From the NCBI RefSeq assembly GCF_963678635.1, contig NC_087065.1, forward strand, positions 50,662,452 to 50,722,451: a stretch of DNA of 60,000 bases. Reading direction: 5' to 3'. The position numbers and the translations under genes are program-made. The DNA comes from Symsagittifera roscoffensis (lineage: Eukaryota > Xenacoelomorpha > Acoela > Convolutidae). Below, in pieces: positions 1 through 12,884 of the stretch (position 1 is the first letter of the stretch; the number at the start of each line of letters is the position of its first letter). Under the pieces are notes generated by a model, which saw only the letters and a program-made list of their open reading frames with translations, was not told the origin of the DNA and did not search any database.

Positions 1-3000
1 ACTTCTAAACAAAGAAGACCAAAAGAAAGGCTTGAGTGAAGTGTATTATAAGTATTTCAGCCTGCATGACTGTTTTTAATCAACTAAGATGACTGATCAC
101 TTTGTGGTGATATGAAGGTCTTGAGTAATCTCCTGAACAAGGAGATTATTTCATTGTTCCTTCTAACCACCAAGTTTCTTAATTTTATTATTATTCAGGA
201 CCAATAACAACTAAATTTTCGAAGGGAGGAAGCATAGTAGGATAATTTTAGTTTTACCAGAATGGCGTCAAAATGCATGGCAGCATCGAATTTTTTTTGT
301 GACATTCGAGTGGGAAGATTGGCAGTTTTCATAGATTAACTGTGCTAATCGTACAATTTGACGAATCAGGAAAGGTCAGTTTGAAGTGACAAAATAAATT
401 TTAAAAATTCTTTGTGAAATAAAGACAGGTCACGGCCTTCAAATTCAGCAAACACTGAAAACAGACCAATTTTTGGTAGAAAACAGCAACATTGACTCTC
501 GAAGATGAGACGAACGTGAAAACAATATTGAAATTACAATCGAGACTGTTTGAAATGTAACGATTGTAGCTCTACAATCGTTTACGATCAATTCCGGAGA
601 ATCCGGAAGGGTCTCGGGAAGAAAACTGTAACTCCTTTTTAACAACTTTTAGCTTCCGGTCATGTCCTGAATTGAATTGATAACATCTAATTTCGTTTTC
701 AGATAATGAGAAGCTAGGAGTTGAGTAAAAGGATGATCCATCTCCGATGGATATGATGATTTTTGTCTACTGAAAGAAAAATAGTAATATAAAAAATAAT
801 TAGTAGCCTTGTTTTCAGGAGTGAGCTCACGGTCTTGGGATACTGAGACCCAACCATGAACTCACTATTTGCATGTAACTAAGATTATCTGCGCTTTCTG
901 GCCGATAGCCAAAAAACAGTAATGATTTTGTCGACCCGATTTTAAAAGGACCACACAGAGAACTGGCTTTTGCAGAGACAGTTAAAAGCATGTAAATCTG
1001 TGTTTAGACGCTAGGCAGTCGTTTCGTAACCTTGCTTTATTTTCCGTCGATATGTATTTCCGGGCGAAGGTTATACGATCCTCCGACCCCTGAAATTTTG
1101 GTCTTAACTAGGTTAAAAAGCTAAGTAGTACCAGGTAGAGGGTCCACACCTTCCGCCCAGCATAATGCAGGACACTAAGGCCTCTAATTCGGGCGTACGC
1201 CCAAAGAGGAGGATCCGGCGCTGAAACGTTTTCTGATCATGAAGGTCTATTGCCTTTAACAAGCCCGCCCAGGAGCGCCATTAAAAGTCTATGTATCTCT
1301 CGCCGAGACACTACACGGTGACGGATTGTAAAAAAAAAAGACCTAATGAAATTTGGCTGACGTCAGATACCTTAATCCTACTCGTTTTTAACCGTCTTGA
1401 CTCAGCCAGTTATTTTTCTGGTCTGGTAAGGCCTTAGTATTAATTACCTTTTTTAGGCCATCAGCTCTCGTTTACCTGCAAAAATAAACACGTAGCTGGG
1501 TCTCGGATTTCCAGACAACGTGATTGTTATCAAAAACACGGCTAGAAAACAATAGATCAATATGTTTTAGTGACTGCTATATACTAAATTCATTAGGATG
1601 GATTGACTCTGTCCTCGACTCTAACTGCTCATGCTGTGAAATACTAAACATAATTGGAGAAAATTAAACACGTTCAGTGCATTACAGCAGTTAAAATATA
1701 CCGTGAATGTCTCTAACAGTCTCTGGGCCCCGAGCCTCTGATTCAGTACTCTCCTGGAGATAACGTCGTTATCTCTCTGATTTCGTGGCACAGGAGATTC
1801 GGATCCGTCCCGAAAGTCCAACTGGAACTTCCGTCTGTATGATCTTCTTTCGATAAGCACCTTATCTTGTCTTGTTGTCACGATAAAAGGCTTCGCTCTT
1901 CTGTTTTTCACTCATTTTTCGACTGTTTTTGTCTTGCAATTCGGTTGTTGTTGTCTTGTCTTTTTTCCGGTCAAAATGGCCGTTTTTCGTATTTCTCAGA
2001 AACGTTTTTGTTCAAGTCGAAATTTTGAAAATTCAAAATATCAGAACATACTCCTTTTCATCACAAATTCGGTGCTAACGCCTTTAATGTTCTTTTCGTC
2101 GTGCATCGGCAGGTTTGACTGTGCCAATCCGAGGGAATGGCACACCTTGACACTTTTCCCCCATGTCTGTTGGCTATGTTTTTCCTTCCTGTAAATACTT
2201 TTCTGTAACAATCATTTTGCTGTTTTTTGTTTCAATTTGCTTTGGCTAACTAACTCTCTGTTGGTTTTCATTCATCTAATTTTTAGGAAGGATTTGTTTA
2301 CTGTAATGGTCTAAGCTAGCCACGCGACAGATGAAATAATTTTTCGATGGTTTCACAGAGATTTCGATACCGTAAGTACTTTCGACAACCTGTGATTATC
2401 TCGAATCTTATTTTAAGCAAATTCTCATTGGGCTGTTGCCTACTGTTTCAAAATTTCTGTTCGCTATTTTCAACTGGGTGTGTTTCAGAAAAAGAAAAAA
2501 AGAAGCCACCACTTTTAATTCATACTGAAATATTTTCAATAGTCTTCGAATTTTTCTATGTAATTAATCACTAGGTCGAAAGTTATCGTGTTATGACTGA
2601 TCTTTCATCACATAGCCCTGTGAAAAAACCCTTAGCTATTAATATATGAAAATTTGCTCAAGCGGTTTTATCAGTGCGAGTATGCAATCCAGATTCTGTT
2701 TTCTACAAGCGAAGCGTAGTGGCTTATCACGGTATATCTGGAATTTTATATCTATACCTGGTGGTCCCTAACATTTTTTTGTATCTGGTTTATTGGTGAA
2801 TAGTTTCTATTTGATTTAAAAAAAACATGTTTTATAAGGATGTGGTTTCCTCTATTATTTTTATGGCGCTTATGAAAAAATTTGCTTTTTAAAAAAAATC
2901 AATTTTTCTCGAACTACTTTGCTGATTTCAAACAAGTGGGTACTACTATGATAGAGTGGTTCCTTGAAAATAACCAGGCCCCTTGTGAATAGGACACATA

Positions 3001-4310
3001 GGGCTCTGAAATGTCTAACAATTATGATTTCGCCATTCAGAAAGATGTCGCTGTATATTTTCAAACAAATTTTAAGTTTCTTTGTTTCGTAAAACCTCCC
3101 CCCTCAACATTTTGAGGTAGAAAATTCAAAAAATGCAAAAAAAAATCGAATTTTGATGACAAATAAGCCAATCCGATTATTGTTGTTAAATCGTAAAATA
3201 AGTTGAAGTGAGCATATTTCTTGATATAAAAATAAAAGTGATTAAAATTTTTAATCTGAACCAGGCTCTGCTTAAACAGCACCAGGCTTCACAAAAACCG
3301 TCCAGAAACTAGCAGAGAAATAAGCGAAAAACGGAACGAATCATACTCGGACACAAAAAACTTTTTAAGAACAAAAATAAGTTTTGCGCTTCTGAGGAGT
3401 GCAATCCTCCGCCTTAGGGGGTGTAAAAAAACTTAAAAATACATCCAACATAGACAATTCTATCTGTGCTATAATCGAGGAGCGTAGATTTTAATTGACA
3501 ATTCACTGGATGCATTAAAATCGACTTGATTTATTCATTAATTTTTGCCGATGTATTTATGTAGCGTTGGTAGGGCCCTATCCAACCTGTGCACGTATCG
3601 TCGCATGACGGAAGGGCCTATTTTAATTGACCTTTTTTTTAAATCTGAAAGGTTTCTGATAGATTTTCGCTAGATTTTTGAAATGTATAATTTATAAGCA
3701 TACTAGTTTTCAAAATTATCACATGCGAAATGCATGCGGGACCTGAAGATCATAATTGCTTTTATCATAGGACCAATCTATCATAGTAGTACCAACAAGT
3801 GGAACCAATAGAGAGAACAGCTGCTTCCCTGCGAACATGGTTTATTAGCTAGTCTCTTTTTACTTCACCGGGCGTTCTACGACCTTTGCCCTCCTAGTTC
3901 GAAACACCATGACAAATCTGAAATTAAGGGTTCAATCAAAAGCGTGTTCTGGGATTCCCCCTGAGTAAGTTGCTTTGCCCTAATTTTGTTGAAAAAAGAG
4001 GTTCGGCTTTAGAAAATGTCAATTTTTGACAGTTCTCGAAACTTTTTTCTGCTTCTCTCCAAAACTACCCTGCCAAATATGAGATTAAAGTGGTTTGATC
4101 TAAAAATCTAGGAGTAGGAATTTTATCACTGTTTCATAAGCTGCGACCTAGTTTTTTTAAAAGTGTAAAAAATGAGTGTTAGACTTCGAAATTGTCTTTT
4201 TTTTGTTTGAGAGTTAGAACGTATTTCGGACTTATCTTTTATCTAGTTATCTTTTATCGAGACATACAAAAATTTTGTTTCGCCTAGCTTAGCATTTTTC
4301 TTTCGTTTTT
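1..4310. other. Non-coding region, left part of the unit
   Basis: No gene recognised. Positions 800-1900 are somewhat GC-richer and directly follow the retroelement-like region when read in copy 2 (26073 onward), so they may be its 3' part. 'cacgataaaaggcttcgctc' near 1880 looks like a TATA box with a start region, as in an LTR or promoter, but no matching second LTR was seen. The 96-codon minus frame at 1911-1621 matches nothing recognised. Confidence 0.5.
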
Positions 4311-4450
4311 TTCTATCTGTGTTTTTTGTATGTGTGGTATTGCAAGTGACGTGGAGCTCCGCTTCGCCTCTGTTTTTTTCGTGTTTTTTTTTGCAAGTGG
4401 TGCAAAGCTCCGCTTCGCTTGTGTAAAAAAAAATTACATAAAAAGAGACC

Positions 4451-4517
4451 TGTGGACATGGCGCAGATGCTAAGACGCGCGACTTGTAATCTCAAAGTCG
4501 GGTGTTTGATCCCGGCT
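4451..4517 (+). mobile_element. tRNA-Thr(TGT)-like SINE head (copy 1)
   Basis: Contains an A-box-like 'tggcgcagatgctaagacgc', an anticodon loop CTTGTAA (anticodon TGT) and a B-box-like 'ggtgtttgatccc' at tRNA spacing. No seven-base acceptor stem can be formed and the anticodon stem has mismatches, so it is a tRNA-derived element, not a functional tRNA. It lies beside two copies of the short motif 'gcaagtg..g.ggagctccgcttcgcc' (4335-4423). Confidence 0.65.
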
Positions 4518-6352
4518 TAATTTTTATTAGCGTTTTCTTTACTTTTTCACTTTTTGAACCTTTTAGAGCTAGTTCTTGTCCCTTTCTCGCTTAAGTTACT
4601 AAACGCTTGCTTATAAAATTTCAGCGCTAGGGTCCTAAATTCAAATTCGAGTGACAAGAAAATCTCCCGTTGTTTTACAGACTAGATAGACTATGCCATC
4701 ATCTCCAGTGACATCTTTTCCGCTTATACATCTATCTTTTGAAATTTTTGTACCCGGACGCGCCAAAAGACAGTCAGAGTTGTAACTGTAACTGATGTTT
4801 TTTGCATTGTTTGGGTTGTTCAAGTGGGTGTTTGGGTGGGGGTTGTGCCTTGTTTGGCATTTTGCCGCCCTGTCATTGTGACGTGGGTCGGCGAGAAAAA
4901 AATACATCGACCTTGTTTTCAGCGGCTTCTTAGAGAGCTCAGAACTGTTGTTCTTTTTAACCTTTTTTGATTAATCTTTGTTTCACATGATATCATGGAC
5001 GACTGCCGTAGACTAAGTATGTTAATAAGAAAAGTGACGGAGCTTGCTGCTGGTTGCTAAAAAAGAAAGCATGTGTTCCGTTAGCTGCTAAGATATTGCG
5101 AATATACCTACATGGGAAAGTGTATGCGTGATTCTCGTATGTGTAAATTTAGTACAAGTTGATGAAAAAGAACGGGAAATAATAGACTTGTTAAGAAAAG
5201 GGAAGAGACATGGTATAAAACGTGTGTACTACCTAAACATGCGAATATATATTCTGACATTTTAACACATACTACTACAACTACATAAGGAGGAAATTTA
5301 AGACAGGTTTTAATTGGTATTTGCTCAAAGCAGAAAATGTTTAATTTCCGCTAAAATAGGAAGTCAGAATGGAGATATATGTATGAGTTGTTGGCATGGC
5401 ATTGTTAGCGTTTTTTTGTGACTGTGTTGTTGTGCTTCGTACTTGAAGAGACACAATTGGGTTCTGGGGAGGAGAGATATTATTGGCGCACTGTTCACAT
5501 AATTGGCTGACTGATTTGTGGCATGATATTTTCTTCTATGTTCAAATCTGTGCTGCTGTTGTGGGTTGGTTATTTACGTGCTAATATGTATTATGGTAAG
5601 AAATTACTATAAAGATATTAGTGAAGTGACAAGACTATTGGGGGATTAGAAGTCACTTGTGTGCGTGTGTGTGTGTTTGCTCTTCTACTGCCAATTTGGG
5701 CCAATGTGTTGTGCAGTCCATAGTCATTGAGTGCCCAATAGGTTTTATATCAGAGCAGTACATCTAATAGACAGCCTAATAAACAGACTAATGGGCAGTG
5801 AAGTAACCTTTTTCAACTTCCATTTCCATTCATGAACAAGTGTTTTATCCTTAGCAAAGACAACTACCAAAATAATCTCGGACGATTTTGAGCAATTTTT
5901 TGAAAAGTATCTAGTTATCTCTTCAAGTGAAACCTCAGTTTGAATAATTTCGATTTGTATATTTCGATAATTTTTTTTGGGCCATTTTGACTGAATATTT
6001 CTAAATGCCACTTTGTATGCTCGTTCAACTAATCGGGTTGTGGAGTTAGGATCTGCTTACTTTTGAGTATGAAACTGAAGTTGTCTGTTAGTCCATACAC
6101 TATTGCTGTCCCCTGCTAGGGAGTAGAATGCTAGTACTAGTATAGAGCAGGAAAGAAAGGAAAGGAAAAGAGTAGCTAAGGTAATGCGATGTCAATGGAG
6201 TATTTTAGATAAATTATAATGAGTAGACAGTGCCAACGGGTAGTGGTGGTGGTGGCGGCCGCCGCCTAACCCACCAATCCCCCCCCCTCCCTGTCGCTCC
6301 TCATTTGGCCTTCTCACTCTAACTCGAGTGAGAGCATAGGGACTACATTGCC

Positions 6353-6390
6353 ACTAGTGCAGTTGCATTGCCACTAGTGCAGTTCATCAG
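6353..6390 (+). repeat. Direct repeat of 'gccactagtgcagtt' (copy 1)
   Basis: Two adjacent copies of 'cattgccactagtgcagtt', 19 bp each, downstream of a GC-rich run 'ggtggtggcggccgccgcc' (6247-6268). This lies in an unusually complex non-coding stretch. Its function is unknown; it could be part of a regulatory region. Counterpart near 32425-32455. Confidence 0.6.
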
Positions 6391-6826
6391 TTAGCCCTCA
6401 AGTCAACTTTCATTTTCTTCGCTATCTCTCTCTCTCTCTCACTCTCTTAAAAACTTGTTTCATATTTTAGTCGGCCATCTTTTACCCATTTCAGCCCAGG
6501 CTGCTGCATTGGCTAAGTCCAACTAGTAGCAGCCGCCCACAGCACTGCCGCCGTCGTCGTTTCTTTTCCATCCATACTACTACTACTACTAACACTGCTA
6601 CTATTACTACGCGTACTACCATTTCTATCGATACACACCATACCCAAACCTTGTGCTGTGTGCCCCAACGGTGGAGTTGCTTCCCCCAATTCCCCCATAG
6701 CTTAACCATACAATACATCTCTGCTCTCTCTTCTATTCGCGCTACCCTCTGCCATGCAGTGTACAAAGCCGTACATAGTGTTCTTGTTCTCTTCTCTGGT
6801 GCTCGTTCGCTCCCTCCTTGTCTCCC

Positions 6827-6833
<7 letters not shown>

Positions 6834-6866
<33 letters not shown>
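6834..6866 (+). repeat. (CT)n microsatellite (copy 1)
   Basis: CT run within a generally pyrimidine-rich stretch (6820-6912). The 'SLSLSL'-type open frames here are an artefact of the run. Another CT run lies at 6425-6447. Copy 2 counterpart: 32910-32943. Confidence 0.9.
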
Positions 6867-6869
<3 letters not shown>

Positions 6870-8860
6870 TAAAGGAAAGCAGAGCTTCTTTCTTCTCTTC
6901 TCTCTCTCGCTCGGTACTGTTAATTTTAAACGCATCAAAAATAGTACTTCCCTATCCATCAGTAGCACAAGAGAAGAAGCGAGCAAAGCACTAATGCACA
7001 CATACACACACACACGCAGAAGAGAGAAGGATACACCAATTGCACAAAAAATAAATTGCATTTCACTGCCAATGTTTTATTAATAATGCTATGTGAAAAT
7101 TCACAGTAGCAAGCATAGCATAACTGCTTGGAAAGAAGCGTAATGGAAACGAAACGTGCCATCAAAATGCAATCAATTGTCTAAATTGCTTTGCAAACAT
7201 CCTATCACCATCCCCCCTCCAATGCGCTGTGCTGTGCTGTTGCGCTGCTCGCCTAACTGAAACCGATTAAAATTCGGTTGTAGAAATGAATTTGGGTAAA
7301 TTAGCACGAATTGTGATAGTTGCCTCCGCTGTCTGTGATTGTGATTGTGGCTACTGAAACAGACTGTTTGCGTTTACGTCCTTTCTCGTCCTTACAATGC
7401 TACTAGCCTGCTGCTCTTCCAAAATCTTTCTCTTTTTCTCTTCCCATTTCCCCTTCTGTGCTATTAAAGTTGGTCTGAATTGAATCAATGTAATTATTGA
7501 TGGGAAGCAATTACTTCGCTTTACTCAGTCTTATTATATCATCACATCAAAACTACTGTTGGTCAGTGACTTTTTTATTGTGCTCTTTTCTCTGCCCTAG
7601 AACACCTGGTCTAGTGAATTACATGTGAAAGATGTGTTCCGCGCTCCATTAGCCCTGACCCTGAATTGCATTCCTCCTCCCACCCTACTTAGGTTGCCAG
7701 GGCGGCTGGCCGTCTATTGCCCGGTTTAGAACGTGAGCCCAAGTGCGTGTGTTTATGGTCTTATTATTCCATTCCTTTTGATGTGCCGCACATGAATTCT
7801 GTTCTGGGCTCAAAGGGTAAGAGATGATTGCTTTCAATAAATTAGCGTGAACATTTAATAACTTCCGCCCCCGCAACTTATAGAGTCTCCGGTTACTATT
7901 TCACTCTGCAAGCTCGGATCTTTTGATTTGCCCGGATAGGAGCTGTACTGCTCTTCCCGTTAATTCAGGGTTGGTGCGAGAAAAAAAACTCGAAACATTT
8001 TTTATACGGTGAAAATGACTAAAAATGCATTTTATGTAGCTATTTCTTGTTATTGTTCCGACTATTTGAAAAATGGGGAGGAACTTTGTATTCGGGCCTT
8101 TTAGTATTTTTTTTGTTTTTTTTCCACGCAAAATCAGTTACCACCATAAATCATGGAGAGAGTTGAGTGATATATCACATTGAAACTGTTACAGTTGTGA
8201 TTCGAACATTAAACCATTTCAAAAAATTTTTCCCAGTGTCGGGAAAAAAACTGGTTTAAAAACTGGTTTTTGTCGTCGAGCGAATCGAGTGAGCAGTCTT
8301 ATTTTAATGGCTTAAAAGCTTACAATAGCTTAATTTAAAATTTAAAAACTTAGTTTCGTTTGAGTAACGATAGTTGGTTTTAGTGTTTTAGCGCCTTTTT
8401 GGAATCAAAATCTTCAAAAATTCAATAACTTTTTTTTGATTTTTTGTTTCGTTTTTCTAGTGATTTTTCTGCAAAAATTGTTTTTCAATTTGCCTGTTTT
8501 ACTATGAATGTCGAATATAACTAATCCCCAGTTTTTTTGTTCAGCTCCTTTTATCACACTGCGCCAAAACAAAACGACAAAAATTTGAAAAAACTTTTTT
8601 GATGTAATTTTTTAGACAATGGTCAGAACATTCTGTGCTACTTTAACAGTAACCGGCTATCCTTGTTCTGTTTTTGTTATTTGATTATGTACAATGTGTA
8701 GTTGTTTTTGATATATTTTTTGATGTTACATGTGGAATCCAAATACGGACCAAAAGAGGTTTTATACGATACCATACTTAACTTCTATTCGAGCTTCCAA
8801 TGAGGTGCCTAAAATTAGGATGAAAAAAACTATGCCGTTACTTCCTCAATAACTGGGACA

Positions 8861-9480
8861 TTAGTTTCAATTCAGGTAAATGGGTTTTTGAAGCTCTTCA
8901 GCGCTGTTTAAGCGGTGTTATAGTTTCAATTCAGGCAAATAAGTTTTTGAAGCTTAGTTTTTTACTTTCAATACAGGCAAATAAGTTCCAATTCAGGCAA
9001 ATAAGTTTTCTAAGCTCTTCAGCGCTGTTTAAGCAGTGTTTAGCTTAGTTTCAATTCAGGCAAATAAGTTTTTGAAGCTTAGTTTCTTATTTTCAATTCA
9101 GGCAAATAAGTTCCAATTCAGGCGAATAAGTTCCAATTCAGGCAAATAAGTGTTTGAAGCTTTTCAGCGCGTTTAAGCAGTGTTTAGCTTATTTTGAATT
9201 CAGGCAAATAAGTTTTTGAAGCTTAGTTTCTTAGTTTCAATTCAGGCAAATAAGTTCCAGTTCAGGCGAATAAGTTCGAATTCAGGCAAATAAATTTTTG
9301 AAGCTCTTCAGCGCGGTTTAAGCGGTGTTTAGCTTAGTTCCAATTCAGGCAATTAAGTTTTTGAAGCTTAGTTTCTTAGTTTCAGTTCAGGCAAATAAGT
9401 TCCAATTCAGGCGAATAAGTTCGAATTCAGGCAAATAAGTTTTTGAAGCTCTTCAGCGCGGCTTAAGTGGTGTTAAGCGC
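8861..9480 (+). repeat. Minisatellite with 19-bp unit and higher-order structure (copy 1)
   Basis: Built from 'ttcaattcaggcaaataag' units, some with 'ggcgaataag' variants. They are interspersed with 'tttttgaagcttagtttctt' and 'gaagctcttcagcgc..tttaagcggtgtttagctta', so blocks repeat every 140-180 bp. No ORF. Confidence 0.92.
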
Positions 9481-9489
9481 TTCCTTGGC

Positions 9490-11260
9490 TATAAAAAATT
9501 GTTTACAATTTTTTGAAAAAAAAACTGCAAAAGAGTAGAAAAAAATTTGACAGTTAGAAGTTTTTCGAAGACAATTGAAGTCGATTACTACTACTTTTAT
9601 CATTACTATTTTCACTTGTTACAAGCTTTCGTCTACTTCCTCTTAGCACACCATGCACTGAAAACAACCGAATGTTGATGAAAAATTGTTCTCTCATTTC
9701 GTATTCTCTGGTTTTGACTATGAAATTAATGTCAAGTAAGCACGAGTCTAATCAAAATTTTGGTGGAAGTAGGACTATAAAGCAACCTTCTAATTACCTC
9801 TCTTTGGCTAAAATATTGGACACAAGTAAATTATCAATACCTATAAAAAAAAACTTTTTCGTTTTGTGTTTAGAGCAGATATCTTTAAACCGATGAAAAA
9901 TCTGACACCTGTTCGAAAATAAAAATAAATTTAGCTATTTCACGAGCTATTTGAGATTTTCAGCTTTGGTGTAGCAACTAAAGAATTGAATTGCTGGCTT
10001 GGTTTGAGTTTCATTTGGCAATATGAGTATAAGTAAGCAGCAGTGGCCCAGTTGTTGGCGTTAATGAATGGTACATTCTGCCTCTAAGATCGCTTGAAAG
10101 CGCTACAATTTCATTGACAAGCGTAATTTTCTGTAATTATCTCAATATCTTAGTCTTGTGTTCAATTTTAAAAATTGTATTCGAAACGCTATCTCGTCTT
10201 TGTTCGAAATTTGATGTCATTTAAACCTGATTTTTGTTTAAAACAAGGTTCTGTCGATAGTCTTCATTTGATCGTAAGTTTCCCAGATAATTGTTTGTTT
10301 TCATTTTAATCTTAATTTTATAAAAGCATTTGTTTATAAGTTTATATATATTTTTTTTTGCATTCAAAATCAGTTACCGCTAGCATACTTCGGAGGAGGT
10401 CGATTGATATATCATTATGAAGTCAAAGATTGAGCTGCATTGAAAACTTTGAAAGAAATTTATTGGTTTCGTGTTGAAAAAGCGTCTGAATCTTTTGACT
10501 CCAATTTATTACGATCTTAATGGTGTTTGAAGAATTATAGCTACGGAATTTATCTTTTTATTCGCTTGCTAGTCTATGAGTTTCGATTGAATTTTTGAAG
10601 TTTGATTTCATTCCAATCGCTCTTTACTAAAAAAACGCGACAAAAGTTGTGAAAAAATTTCTAATTATTTTTTATCGGTTTGATGGAACTGTAAATATAA
10701 TGGAAATTTGTTGTTGTGCTCGGTACAAAAAAATTGGCTCTATTATGTTCATTTTTGTGTTTTCAAATATTTTGAATGAAAGGAAAGAGAAAAAAAATTA
10801 CATTCATCAACCTATATCAGTATCATAAGACTAGTCCACTACATCTATGTTTTCAACATGAACCAATGAGTTTAATTTAGAATCAAATGTTTGATTCTAG
10901 ATTAAACATTCCGAAATGTAATGGTTGATGGCACCACACTGTCTGCCTCTCGCAACCTCAAAATTCTCGAAGCAAAATTGACGCCAAGTCAGCTTCAATT
11001 AGCTTTGCATTAAGAAGTGTGACAATTTTCAAAAAAAAGTCATATGCTCAAAAAAGTTACTGACAGCTCTTAGTGTTACTTAAAAACCGTTTTGTAGGAG
11101 TGCCCTGAACTATGCAGCTATGAACCATCAAATTTAGTGACGCTTACTGGCAATGTCTGCAAGCAATGTAAAAGAACACTTTAAAAACAACTGCTGGATG
11201 CTTAAGAATGAAAATCATCACATATCTACATTACAAAACAAAAATATCTCCGCTTAAAAA
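9490..11260. other. Non-coding region after the minisatellite
   Basis: AT-rich with no recognised gene or repeat. The 74-codon frame at 9672-9896 lacks any recognised feature. Confidence 0.5.
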
Positions 11261-11269
11261 CATAATGAA

Positions 11270-11623
11270 ATGTCAAATCATCTTCTAACATTGTCAGCTG
11301 TAACCTTTAGCACAGATCAGAGCACCGTATTTTATTCGACGAAATCAACCAAAACATTCAGACCCTCGCTCGAACATTTGTTCAAACCCGACGATAAGCA
11401 TTTGTTTATCGAAAAGCAGGAGAGCATTTTGAAGCACGATTATGCTCATGGAATCAAAAATTTTCATACCATTAAAAGTACAGAATTTTCCCAGCCAAAA
11501 GTTAAAGATACTTGCAAGTTATATCAGCGAGTGATTGCAAACAAGACCGGAAAAAATCAGATGTTCTCTCAGCTCCAATTCGGGTGCTCAACTCACATTA
11601 AAAGCTATACCATCATAGGTTGA
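11270..11623 (+). CDS. Unrecognised 117-codon ORF next to the hairpin
   Basis: ATG-started frame of 117 codons (SNHLLTLSAVTFSTDQS...). It has less homopolymer content than its surroundings, no recognised domain, no signal peptide and no membrane segment. It is identical in copy 2 (37346-37699), which is not informative given the overall near-identity. It could be a remnant of the mobile element that produced the adjacent inverted repeat, or chance. I do not assign a function. Confidence 0.15.
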   Translation: MSNHLLTLSAVTFSTDQSTVFYSTKSTKTFRPSLEHLFKPDDKHLFIEKQESILKHDYAHGIKNFHTIKSTEFSQPKVKDTCKLYQRVIANKTGKNQMFSQLQFGCSTHIKSYTIIG

Positions 11624-11881
11624 ACAATAATGTACCCGGTGTCTGCCCTCGTCTGAACATACCAGCGTTCATCTATGTAACTGCTTTCAAGGTTATCTCT
11701 GGTAGAATCCCGAAGAAGCTGCTAAACCTCACATTATGGCAGTTTTCCTTCATTATCTCTAATAACAAAAAACTGCCCGCTCAAAAGGGTGATAGATTTT
11801 CACTCGGTTATTCGCACGCCGAAAAAACTGTCCGCTAAAACAGATTGAACAAAACCATAACCCAACTTTCTTTTTAATTGT

Positions 11882-12284
11882 GCTATGCTAAGGAGAGGTG
11901 ACGACAGCACAAAGTCGCCATCATTGGAATAAATTGTTTCACTTTCTATGTCGATTGTACCGTTAAAAACCCTGGGAAACTGCAGTGGCAGATGTGAAGA
12001 AACGAAATCACCATGTCCAGACAAACGAATTTTTCCCAAATCCGTCCCTAGCGTAATTAATCTCTCCGATTTCTTCGGAGCTTCCGATTGAATTAGAAAG
12101 ATTAATTATGCTAGAGACAGATTTGGGAACATTTTGTTTGCCTGGACATTGTGATTTCGTTTCCTTCACATCTGCCACTGTAGTTTTTCAGGGTCTTTAA
12201 CGGCACAATCGACATAGAAGGTGAAACAACTTATTCCAATGATGGCGACTTTGTGCTGATTTCGTCACCTCTCCTTAGCATAGC
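11882..12284. repeat. Long inverted repeat (hairpin), arms about 185 bp (copy 1)
   Basis: Arm 1 (11882-12063, starting 'gctatgctaaggagaggtga') is the near-complete reverse complement of arm 2 (12099-12284, ending 'tcacctctccttagcatagc'). They are separated by a 35-nt loop that itself contains the small palindrome 'ctccgatttcttcggag'. By eye the arms agree at roughly nine of ten positions. A transcript would form a stem of about 180 bp. A frame of 79 codons reads through arm 1 on the minus strand (12039-11800), but no family was recognised. Confidence 0.88.
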
Positions 12285-12884
12285 TCCGAAGAAATCGGTG
12301 TAGCTGCAGCAAAACAACATGAACACGGTGATTTATTTATAGGACAATTCAGATTATCCAAATCGAACAAGGATTGCTACTTGCTGTGCAAACAGCTCGG
12401 ATTGTTCCGACCTTGATTAAGACAGAATTTCGAAAAGAAATGAAAAATTGTAAATGTCAAATTTTGGTTTCTGGGTATTTTTTTTGTAAAGTGCTTCTGA
12501 AGTAGACGAAAAACTGCAGGAATGCGAAGGGATAGTTGCTAAAACAACGTAAATAGTTTTAGTAGAATAGCGTTAAAGTTGCAGTATGGAGATCCATCTC
12601 ACAAGTTTCTTTTCATTGAGTTCCTGGACGCTGAGGCAATTTTTTTCCTGGAATTCGGATCTCGACCAATTTGGCTTTAATATGATACCTCACTTGAGGA
12701 CCTGTGAGCTTTGCTTAAGGTACCATAAGTTTGGTGAAAAAAAATTAGAATAGTTTCTGCACTTTGTGAATTGGTCCGAACAAAAAGAAATAATCATCTG
12801 TGTTATGTCATAGGGACGACATAATTTAGACAATGAACTACGACTGGAAATTGAATTGTTTTTATAAAAAAGCAAGCATCCAAA

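Larger units (their letters stand above)
4530..8860. other. Non-coding region between SINE head and minisatellite
   Basis: No gene recognised. Contains GT-rich and CT-rich microsatellites, the 19-bp direct repeat at 6353 and low-complexity frames caused by these. The stretch 5600-7800 is less homopolymeric than the rest, and could be regulatory or untranslated DNA. Confidence 0.5.

Noticed and set aside
1860-1930. LTR-like promoter ('cacgataaaaggcttcgctc')
   Set aside because: No second LTR, primer-binding site or terminal TG...CA pair could be found.
4451-4517. Functional tRNA-Thr gene
   Set aside because: Loop and boxes look right, but no acceptor stem pairs and the anticodon stem is mismatched; better as a SINE head.
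6702-7083. Overlapping open frames on both strands around the CT run (SLSLSL and RERERE-type proteins)
   Set aside because: They are produced by the CT microsatellite and change with its length; no coding signal outside the run.
8861-9480. CRISPR array
   Set aside because: Repeats are not separated by unique spacers of constant length, and the DNA is clearly animal nuclear.
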